This document shows, piece by piece, positions 56,029-64,000 of a stretch of 64,000 bases of DNA (position 1 is the stretch's first letter; every line of letters starts with the position of its first letter). The position numbers and the translations under genes were made by a program. The notes beneath the pieces were generated by a model that saw nothing but the letters and a program-made list of their open reading frames with translations, had not been told where the DNA came from and ran no database searches. This DNA comes from Pseudoneurospora amorphoporcata (Eukaryota > Ascomycota > Sordariomycetes > Sordariales > Sordariaceae), in contig MU859076.1 of the NCBI GenBank assembly GCA_033297205.1, forward strand, positions 186,001 to 250,000, given 5' to 3'.

Positions 56029-58280
56029 ATGCTCCGATCACGTCAGGCCGCTCGCGCCTTGAAGGCGTTGACTGAGGCGCAACAGATCTCCCATCGTACC
56101 ACCCTCTCTGCCTCCCAGAGGGCCGCTGTTCTTCTCACATGTCGCTCCGTGCAAACGAGGAATTCGTCTACCGCCGCTGCGTATGTCATCTCCAAGAACA
56201 TCCCTCGCCCCGGTCGCCGCCCCCTACATCAGTGACTCACGACCACCACCGGAATACACACAACAATGCTAACATACACAACCACCACAGCGAGGCCAGA
56301 CCTACCCCCAGCCAAAATTTCCAGCCTGAGCCTACACCTAGCAATGTTCAGCCTCTCGTCGGTCGCAAGACCGATATGGACGAGTCGTACGTTGGATGCC
56401 CCCATTACAGCTAATACGCCTGCGAACTGGCCGGGCTAACAAGATATCCGTTATGCAGCTTCATCGGCAAGACCGGTGGTGAGATCTTCCACGAGATGAT
56501 GCTCAGACACGGCGTCAAGCACATCTTCGGTTATCCTGGCGGTGCCATTCTCCCCGTCTTCGATGCCATCCACAACTCTCCCCACTTCGACTTCATCCTC
56601 CCCCGCCACGAACAAGGTGCTGGTCACATGGCTGAGGGTTACGCCCGTGCTTCTGGCAAGCCCGGTGTCGTCCTCGTTACCTCCGGTCCCGGTGCCACCA
56701 ACGTCGTCACTCCCATGGCCGATGCCCTCGCCGATGGTACCCCCATGGTCGTCTTCTCCGGCCAGGTCCCCACCACCGCCATTGGCAGCGATGCTTTCCA
56801 GGAGGCCGACGTTATTGGTATTTCTAGGTCTTGCACCAAGTGGAACGTCATGGTGAAGAGCGTCGCCGAGCTTCCCCGCCGCATTAACGAGGCCTTCGAG
56901 ATCGCCACTAGCGGCAGACCTGGCCCCGTCCTCGTCGATCTTCCCAAGGATATCACCGCTGGTATCCTTCGCCGCGCCATCCCTACCGATACCGCCATTC
57001 CCACCATTCCCAGTGCCGCCTCTCGCGCTGCCATTGAGCTGAGCCGCAAGCAGCTCGATGCCTCGATCCGCCGTGTTGCCAAGCTCATCAACATCGCCAA
57101 GAAGCCCGTCATCTATGCCGGTCACGGTGTTGTCCAGTCCAAGGGCGGCCCTGAGCTCCTCCGCGCCCTCTCCGAGAAGGCTTCTATCCCCGTTACCACC
57201 ACTCTCCAGGGTCTCGGTGCTTTCGATGAGCTCGACGAGAAGTCCCTCCACATGCTCGGTATGCACGGTGCCGCTTACGCCAACAAGGCCGTCCAGGAGG
57301 CCGATCTGATCATCTGCCTTGGTGGCCGTTTCGACGATCGTGTCACCCTTAACCTCAACAAGTTCGCTCCTGCCGCCAAGGCCGCCGCCGCCGAGGGTCG
57401 TGGTGGTATCGTCCACTTCGAGATTCTCCCCAAGAACATCAACAAGGTCGTCCAGGCTACCGAGGCTGTCGAGGGTGATGTTGCCACCAACCTTGAGCTT
57501 CTCGTCCCCCAGGTTGAGGCCAAGACCATGGCCGATCGCAAGGAGTGGTTCGACCAGATCAACGCGTGGAAGACCAAGTGGCCTCTTTCCGACTACGAGC
57601 GCGCCGAGCGCACCGGTCTGATCAAGCCCCAGACCCTCATCGAGGAGCTCAGCAAGCTCACTGAGGACCGCAAGGACACCACCTACATTGCCACCGGTGT
57701 CGGCCAGCATCAGATGTGGACCGCTCAGCACTTCCGCTGGCGCCACCCCCGTACCATGATCACCTCCGGTGGCCTCGGTACCATGGGCTTCGGTCTCCCC
57801 GCCGCCATCGGCGCCAAGGTCGCCAAGCCCGATGCTCTCGTCATCGACATTGACGGTGATGCCTCCTTCGGCATGACCCTCACTGAGCTGTCCACCGCTG
57901 CTCAGTTCAACATTGGCGTCAAGGTCATTGTCCTCAACAACGAGGAGCAGGGTATGGTTACCCAGTGGCAGAACCTCTTCTACGACGACCGCTACTCGCA
58001 CACCCACCAGAAGAACCCCGACTTTGTCAAGCTCGGCGATGCCATGGGCGTCCAGGCCAAGCGCATCAGCAAGCCCGGTGAGGTCGTCGAGGGTCTCAAG
58101 TGGCTCATCAACTCGGAGGGCCCCGCCCTTCTCGAGGTCGTCACCGACAAGAAGGTTCCCGTCCTCCCCATGGTCCCTGCCGGCTGCGGTCTTGATGAGT
58201 TTATCACCTTCGACCAGGAGGTTGACCGCAAGCGTCGTGAGCGAATGGTCGAGCGTACCGGTGGTGTCCACGGTCTTTAA
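56029..58280 (+). CDS. ILV2: acetolactate synthase (acetohydroxyacid synthase) catalytic subunit, mitochondrial
   Basis: Three exons (56029-56180, 56291-56386, 56459-58280) give 689 aa, as in yeast Ilv2. A ThDP/FAD/Mg enzyme, it condenses two pyruvates to acetolactate, or pyruvate with 2-oxobutyrate to acetohydroxybutyrate. This is the first common step of valine, leucine and isoleucine synthesis, in the mitochondrion. An Arg-rich, acid-free presequence (MLRSRQAARALKAL) targets the matrix. Motifs: FGYPGGAILPVFDAI, catalytic Glu in PRHEQGAGHMAEGYA, FSGQVPTTAIG, FDDRVT, the ThDP motif GDASFGMTLTELSTA...VIVLNNEEQGMVTQWQ. The C-terminus is VDRKRRERMVERTGGVHGL. Introns have GTATGT and GTACGT donors with GCTAAC branches. 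Codon use is highly biased, indicating strong expression. The symbol is that of yeast; in Neurospora this activity belongs to the ilv series. Confidence 0.97.
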
Positions 58281-59560
58281 GCGTTTTATCGCTTACGGTT
58301 TGGATTCTCTAATCAATCTAAAAGGCGAGCGATCGAGGATGGCGATGGATAACTTGAGGGGGTTTGGTCAAAATGGGAATTTTCCTTTCGGCGTTTGACA
58401 AAGCTGATATGTCTTTTTTTCACAACTGCATTACCGGGACAAGAGAAAAAGGGTCTTTTGTGTTGTTGGTAATCCGACAAAGTTTGGCGAGGGATCTATT
58501 TCCAATATTTCTGATTGGGATGAAGTGAACCGACACCTACAGTATTTTGCTTTTGTTTTCAGGACTGCTACTCGCACGCACTCCTTACCTTCGGGAGGCA
58601 AAAAGGGGGTTTTTATCACACACTGGGGCTATGCGTGTGGGTGCGACAATGTATCAAAAATGTGAAGTTGCAACTGCTTTGCAGGCCTGTATATATCATT
58701 ATTTCCTTGAATGAATGGATACCACGATTTTTCTTGCGCAACATCAGCCCCATATCCCAAAGCAGTGATACACAAAGACACCACGTCATACACAACCTTG
58801 CCATTATCTGAGCTCCTTATCAGTCTGTACGCCTACGGACGGAATGTTACGTCCAGATCAAGGATGGTATCACGATGCCATCGTTGCTGAGGAAACGGAT
58901 TACAACAATTATTTAGCAAGTAATAGGGGTAAACCCCGAGTCCATCAAACCCATTGTGTACAACAATTTTCCCTACTCTATACCAACCTAGACTACCCGC
59001 CGGCCCACGCCATTTCTTTGCTCAGGGTAGCAGTATTAGAGGTATTCCTGCACTCGAAGTCAGAAACAGAAAGCAAGCGAAGAAGAAAAAAAACCAGTAA
59101 ACAGCATCCATCAACCCATCCAACGCTCCCCGTCCCGCCAAGAATGGCTTCCCTGTTTTCCACCGGTCATATGTTACGTTTGACCGCCACGTTATGTGTA
59201 CCATATCCATTGCGGTTTTGTCTTCGCCCGTCCTGTCCGATTGAGAACTCCAACGCCAGTTGATGAATGCAAAAACAAATCAAAGAAACAGTGACGATGT
59301 AAGGTAGCAGTCATCGCCAGTGTTGTGTATTTGTCGTGCAAGAAGCTCAGAGGCAAGTTACTTCTTGCTCGCGGTCTGGATACAAGATACAGGTCAGCAT
59401 GGGCACACTCTATGTGTATTTGTCAACGACGCGAAGACGAGGAATCACGAGACGGTAATGATAGTGTTTGAGTGGCGGTGGGCAGTGAACGCCAACCGGT
59501 AGCCAGCGAGCGGTAGACAGACACTTTTACCTACTCACCGAAGCCAACGCCGCAACAGAG
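58281..59560. other. intergenic between convergent genes
   Basis: 3' flanks of the acetolactate synthase gene and of the metallothionein-like gene. Short open frames only; no coding or RNA gene is recognised. Confidence 0.5.
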
Positions 59561-59924
59561 TTAGACAATAGTCCACTCATCATCCTTAGCCTTAGACTGC
59601 TTAAAGGCAGCAGAAGGGTTCTGTATCAAAACACACGCAAGTATTAGACACCAAACAACGCAACAACGCAAGACCTCTCAAGACTCAACTGGAAGATGAG
59701 CAGGAAAAAACATAACGTACCGGGCAATTAGGGCAAGCACACTGTCCCGGGGCACAAGTGCAGCTGCCAGTGGTGTTGCAGTTACAGGTCTGAGTAGCCT
59801 GGGTCGAAGGCTTGTTGCTGGTGTCCGAAGAGGCGCCAGTGGATGGGCCCTTGTTGGTGCCGGTGCCTGAGCCTGAGCTCGTGTCGGCTTTGGTGTTAGC
59901 CTTCTTTGAGTCCATGTCGGACAT
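59561..59924 (-). CDS. small protein with metallothionein-like cysteine cluster
   Basis: Two exons (59924-59721, 59620-59561) give 87 aa. Residues 1-45 are Ser/Thr/Gly/Asn/Lys-rich and disordered. Then comes a compact cluster of seven cysteines with spacing C-x-C-x5-C-x-C-x4-C-x-C-x2-C (TCNCN, SCTCA, QCACPNC). This nearly reproduces the seven-Cys pattern of the tiny Neurospora copper metallothionein, which has x3 instead of x4. The second exon adds a Cys-free end AAFKQSKAKDDEWTIV. There are no aromatic residues in the metal-binding part, as expected for a metallothionein. Cu(I) or Zn(II) binding is inferred. The intron is 100 nt (GTACGT...GATACAG), placed exactly after the last Cys-Pro. The start is the first ATG of a frame whose upstream part is low-complexity leader. 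No metal-response element was identified. Confidence 0.82.
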
Positions 59925-61026
59925 TGGGTAGTCTGGTGGTGTTCGGTTTGATGATGTTGTTGTGAGTTGTTGCGCTGTGGGTTGAGTTGTGTTTTGGTAG
60001 TGTAGAGGTGGTGATCGGTGACGGGGTGGAGAGAAGATCCGGGAGAGATGGTAAGTGGTGGGAGATGGGGGAGTTATATGGCTGTGGGTGGGAGGATGGG
60101 TACGGCTGATGGGATACGATAATTGGAAGGAGAGAGCGGTAGGAAGAGGTTGGGGTAGTGATGTGTGACTCAAGTTCGAGTTGAGGTTGAGACTGAAGAT
60201 AGTGGAAAGAACGAATGGATCATAGGTTAGATACGGGCAAGACCGGGTAAGCGCGAGCGTGGACGAGCAAAACGGCGGGGAGTAAGGTGAACGGGCCACG
60301 GTAAGGAGGAGCTATGTCGCTGGAAGTCAACTTAAGTCGAGCTCGCCTGGACGGGAGCTGTCAGCAGTTCTCGAAAATATGGGGAAGTCAAGTCGTAGAT
60401 ATGCCTGCACGTTGTGGTTCGTCAGTGGGAACGGCAGTGACGCCAACCCCCTCCACAGTTTCCGGATCAAGGGCCCAGGGGCTCGAGGACATCACAGGGT
60501 CTCTGCGAGCAACCACAAGCGTGGAGCCAACGATGGCACGAGGACAGAACAGTCGTCATAGCTTCCGTGCGCTTAGACTGAGCAAGAACGTTCAGCCTTG
60601 GAGGTACAAGCCAACGAGCGAGGCACATCGAGACCAAGTTCCAGTCTTGATAAGGCTGACATGTTGATACCATGTAGTCCTACATCAATTGAGTTCAGAC
60701 ACTATAGTAGAGCAACAGAGGAATGATCAGCAACTGCCCTAACAAAGAACAACTCAGCTGCATGTCCCAACGTAAAGGACGACCCGAACAAGTCCCAAAG
60801 CTAGAAGCCAGAGTTACCCTAGCCAACATGGCAAGAAAGAAGCCGCCCGAGCAAGAGAAGAAGAAAATAAAAGGGGGTATCCAGACATGCAAACCTATTT
60901 TAACGGAGTGAAGCGAAGGCGTGCCTTTGCTTTAACCAACACCTTCCATTCTTACAACCACCAACCCAATCCTCCCATCCTCCCTCGCGTCGTAAACCCT
61001 ACACGGCCCCCACAGCTCCTAACAGA
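59925..61026. other. intergenic between two minus-strand genes
   Basis: Leader and promoter of the metallothionein-like gene and 3' flank of the Csm1/Pcs1-type gene. Longest open frames are domain-free; nothing is recognised. Confidence 0.45.
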
Positions 61027-63035
61027 CTACTGCGGCGCAACCGTCTCGGTCAAAGCCTTATTAACCCGCGAATAAAACTTGGCCGCATGCTGTCTAGGGA
61101 AAGTGATTTCCTCGACCAGGTAATCCGGCAACAAATCGATAAGCGCGCGATCCCTGTTCGTATCGAGCTGCGGCATGTAATGAAACTGGTCTTCGTCGAA
61201 GATCTGGGTGGTCTCATCCGCGTCGATGTGAGCGGTGTTGGCGCTGATGTGTGCGAGTTTGAAGTGGAGGGCTGTTACTCATACACCCCGTTAGAAACAT
61301 GTATAGAACAAGACAAAGTGGGAAAAAGGGTGGTTGGCGATGACTTACTTCCATTCTTCCCCGTCTGTATACAATCGTACACATCCTCGCCCGTCTGCTG
61401 ATCCCTCTTGACTCCTCTGACAATCAACCCGGTCAGATCCGAGTAGAGGTCTTCCTTCAGCTGGTGCTGCTGCGTCGCTTGGGCGATGGCTTCCGAGTTG
61501 CCCATGGTGAGCATGCGGTTGCCGTTCTGCTTGTTCTTCATGGCGCTGCCGGGCACTTGGGGCTGTCCAATCTTGGCGGCCGCCGCGGCTTCGGCTTGAC
61601 GCGAGGCGGTGAGCTTGATGTTGAGAGCGTTAATTTCCGTCTTGGACTTGGTAAGGGAGCTGGTAAGCTCGGTGACCTTGGCGTTGAGGGTTGACAGTTG
61701 GGATTCAGACGCTTCGAGCTGCTTTTGGAGATGAGTAATCTCTCTGGCGGCTTCCTTTTTCGAGGAGAGCTCGTCTTTGAGGGCGGCGATTAATTGGTCG
61801 GAGGCTGTAGTGAGGTTTGTTAGCGATCATCACCCGGTAGGTCCCAAGGGGAAAAAAGACATAAACATACCAGCCGTCCTCTCCTCCGATTGCTTCCTCA
61901 ACCGATCAAAGTTTCTCTCCGCTTCCTTCACCGCAACCTCCCGCAGATCCCTATACTTCAACTCCAACGCCTCGTACTTCTGCGTCATCTCGCCCAACTT
62001 TCGCCGTAGCTCCGGGTCATCATTTCTTGCCCCAGCCGTATGTGTCTTAAACCCCAGCCCCAACGAAGACGACTTCCTAGATGTGCTCGCTGGGGGGCCA
62101 TTATGCCACGCGCCCGGAATAGGCCACGATTCCTCCTCCTCCTCTCCTTCCTCAATCTGAGTCTCCTCATGTGTAATCTCCTCCGTCACCTCTTGCTGCT
62201 GTGTCGTCGTCGTCGCCTCATCCTCTTCCACCTTCTTCTTCCTCCCCCTTCCACCACCCCTTGTCGCCGTCGCTGTGGCCGGCACTGGCGTCTCTGCCAT
62301 AGCAGCCGCTGCAGCAGCCTTCCTCGGCCTCCCCCTCGTCGCCCTTGTTGTCGTCGTTGTCTCCTTCGGCGCCTCTTCCACTTCATCGGTAGCAGTGACA
62401 TCATGCATGGTCGTATCCTCCTCCAGAATCGTCTCGGTCTGCTCGGTAGACTCCATCTCTTCCTCTTCCACGGGAGCCATAGCAGCGGCAGCGCGTTTCC
62501 CCCTTCCACTCGTACGAGTCGCTTTTCCTACGGTAGAGGGCGTCGCGGTAACGTTGCCGGAACTCTCTGCCATCGCGGCGCGGGCTAGAGCGGCTTTTTG
62601 TCGGGCTGTCAAGGGTTTGGGCTTTTGCGCGGAGGCTTTGGTGACTTTGTTTGCAGAAGCGGTCACTGAGGCGGCGGTTCGCTTGTTCGCCACGGAGGGA
62701 GTGGAAGCGGTCTTTCGTTTGGCGGGAGCCATTGTGCTTGCGCCTGCGCCGGAGGCGGATGGTTGTCTTGTCGTGGCTTTTGTTGTTGTTGCTTTGGTTG
62801 TCGCCTGTTTGGTCGTTGACGCAGCGGTGGGTTTAGTTGCTGGTTCCTTCTTGACGGTTGCTGCTGTGGTCGGCTCCTTGAGGATCGATTTCGGCTTTGT
62901 TATTGTTGATGTCGGGTTTGTTTTTGTCGCGGCTTTGCTGCTGCCGAAGCGAGTAGATGCAGGCCCGCTGAGTCCGTCCTCCGAATCCGAATCCACCAGT
63001 CCCAGCAAATGAGTGCCGCGTTGCGCCCTTGACAT
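61027..63035 (-). CDS. Csm1/Pcs1-type monopolin/kinetochore protein
   Basis: Three exons (63035-61871, 61804-61349, 61271-61027) give 621 aa. In yeasts Csm1/Pcs1 forms a V-shaped dimer that crosslinks kinetochores or microtubule-attachment sites and guards against merotelic attachment; it also acts at rDNA. Domains: a 310-residue disordered head very rich in Thr/Ala/Lys with alternating acidic blocks, an AT-hook core RGRPRK at 234-239 and a similar GGGRGRKKK at about 260-268; a coiled coil (about 340-470: RRKLGEMTQKYEALELKYRDL onward); then the globular Csm1 domain (LKEDLYSDLTGLIVRGVKR, LHFKLAH, FHYMPQLD, LPDYLVEEITFPR, HAAKFYSRVNKAL). Introns are 66 and 77 nt with GTATGT and GTAAGT donors. 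Nuclear, chromatin-bound location is inferred. The long AT-hook head is not part of the yeast proteins. Confidence 0.9.
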
Positions 63036-63783
63036 CGGACTGCGAGGCGATGCGAAATGTGCAGGAACCTATCTGTATGTGGGTTTCCGACCGGCGTCGT
63101 CTGGCGGAGGCGGTCATCGATCGCCCTGTGATGATTGGCGATGGAATGCGACTAGCGACGCGCAGGTCGGTAGCTGCTGCTTGAACTTTGGCGAATAATT
63201 GGCGGTAATTGCAAGCTCGGCGGGGTGGGAACTGACGGAAGGACGCGTCTATTTGGCTTTGCAACAGGCGTCAGCTGGGGTGCACTAGGGCTCGATGATC
63301 AAGTGAATTGAAGATTGTTGCTGCGCTGCAAAAGTAAACAAATTGATTTGTCGGGAAGGTGGAGGGGCCGTCATAAGCAAATTCGCAGTGTGTCTACTGT
63401 CCCTCTAGGGTTAGGGTTGTAGCTTAACTCGCCCTTCTAGGACAGGGCAACGGAGAGTGTATCTCATCAGTTGTTGAATTGCGTAAAGTTCATGTGCCTA
63501 TAGACTTTTAGAATCGTCATCTAGAATACCGCCCCCCCAAACCTTCAGACTTGCCGCCGCAGACCCAAGGTCTGTCTTCTCCCTATGTACCTTTGTAACG
63601 CCAAATATCATGATATGTACAAGCCCGCTGTATGTAATAAAATTGTCATGAAACCCATTTCCCTGCCGTCTATCATTTTGACCGATATCTGATAACGTGT
63701 CTCCGCTACTCCTCTTCATTGCTAGAACGAAGTGAACTCCGTCTTCGGCGACAAGAAAGCGAACAAATCAACAGCGAATACGT
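63036..63783. other. intergenic; upstream of Csm1/Pcs1-type gene
   Basis: Promoter of the Csm1/Pcs1-type gene and 3' flank of the partial transporter gene. Contains a TTAGGG doublet (63406-63418). No gene is recognised. Confidence 0.5.
63406..63418 (+). repeat. interstitial TTAGGG doublet
   Basis: TAGGGTTAGGGTT, two telomere-type units about 370 bp upstream of the Csm1/Pcs1-type start. It could be a binding site for a Tbf1/Teb1-like Myb factor; chance occurrence is also possible. Confidence 0.4.
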
Positions 63784-64000
63784 CTAATCCTCAGCTGTCT
63801 TGTTCGCCTCTTTCAGCCTCTCATTACGTTGCCTCCTGATAGTCCACAGCGTGATGCAAAGCCCGATAGTGCAAGCGCCGAGCGTCATGTAATACGCGTC
63901 CTTGTAGCAATCGAGACCATCAGGGCACGTGCGTTCTCCCTCATCGTTGACAATGCTGTGCTTGTCAAAGACTTCGCCGTAGAACAGGTTGAATATGTTT
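63784..64000 (-). CDS. C-terminal end of a probable MFS transporter (partial)
   Basis: The frame enters from the right edge and ends at TAG 63784-63786; 72 codons are visible. It reads NIFNLFYGEVFD, a hydrophilic loop with paired cysteines (RTCPDGLDCYKDAYY), a hydrophobic segment (MTLGACTIGLCITLWTI), then a basic RRQRNERLKE tail. A YG-x-x-(Y/F)D loop, a Cys pair in a lumenal loop, and a last transmembrane helix followed by a basic cytosolic tail resemble the end of fungal nodulin-like or monocarboxylate-type MFS proteins. The family call rests on a short stretch and is moderate. Confidence 0.6.
   Translation of the reverse strand, partial: NIFNLFYGEVFDKHSIVNDEGERTCPDGLDCYKDAYYMTLGACTIGLCITLWTIRRQRNERLKEANKTAED

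Noticed and set aside
56451..58271. 606-codon open frame antisense to acetolactate synthase
   Set aside because: It mirrors the strong GC3 bias of the sense gene; composition is Gly/Leu/Asp/Glu-rich with no domain.
62275..63012. 245-codon plus-strand frame opposite the Csm1/Pcs1-type gene
   Set aside because: It is complementary to Thr/Ala/Lys low complexity; the sense gene is fixed by its coiled coil and Csm1 domain.
1..64000. tRNA, 5S rRNA, CRISPR arrays, autonomous transposon genes
   Set aside because: I looked by eye for T-loop motifs, Neurospora-type 5S sequence, regular direct repeats and transposase or reverse-transcriptase motifs and saw none; a covariance-model search would be needed to exclude small RNAs.

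Overview
The window is nuclear DNA of a filamentous ascomycete, most likely Neurospora or a close Sordariales relative. Protein genes are interrupted by short introns (mostly 49-110 nt) with GTAAGT/GTATGT donors, CTAAC-type branch sites and CAG/TAG acceptors. Third codon positions are strongly C-biased in highly expressed genes, genes lie singly on both strands, and several families are fungal. There are no operons, CRISPR arrays or prokaryotic signals, and I found no tRNA or rRNA gene. A 10-N assembly gap lies at 31664-31673.

Left third (1-27 kb): a tandem-domain GFA protein (2672-3850, +); a large C2H2 zinc-finger protein (5554-8943, -); a membrane-anchored GNAT-like protein (12722-13546, +); ribokinase (14705-15712, +); a six-exon histone H4 variant (16923-18469, -); an Svf1-type lipid-binding protein (19144-20518, -); mitochondrial ribosomal protein uL11m (21398-21946, +); and a fungal HAL/SAT4-type protein kinase (24405-27187, +). 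A 35-bp perfect inverted repeat lies at 22768-22963.

Middle (28-39 kb): mitochondrial Hsp10, whose first exon is only the start codon (28205-29107, +); a gene-poor, homopolymer-rich 4-kb stretch with the gap; a secreted AA9 lytic polysaccharide monooxygenase with a Cys-rich C-terminal module (33267-34712, +); and a HIRAN-SNF2-RING helicase of the Rad5/HLTF class (35407-38650, -).

39.6-53.8 kb is the most unusual part. Five consecutive genes encode uncharacterised, acidic or low-complexity proteins. Two of them, on opposite strands, end in nearly the same roughly 27-residue amphipathic beta motif, followed in the same codon phase by a splice donor. Two others carry DUF3659/LEA-like repeats. 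This neighbourhood is my best candidate for an undescribed gene family cluster; its function is unknown.

Right end (56-64 kb): acetolactate synthase catalytic subunit (56029-58280, +); a small protein with a metallothionein-like seven-cysteine motif (59561-59924, -); a Csm1/Pcs1 monopolin-type protein with an AT-hook-bearing tail (61027-63035, -); and the C-terminal end of a probable MFS transporter running off the edge (63784-64000, -).

Exon boundaries were worked out by hand from frame continuity and splice signals. All genes given as confident have total exon lengths divisible by three and uninterrupted joined frames. No alignment or RNA data were available.
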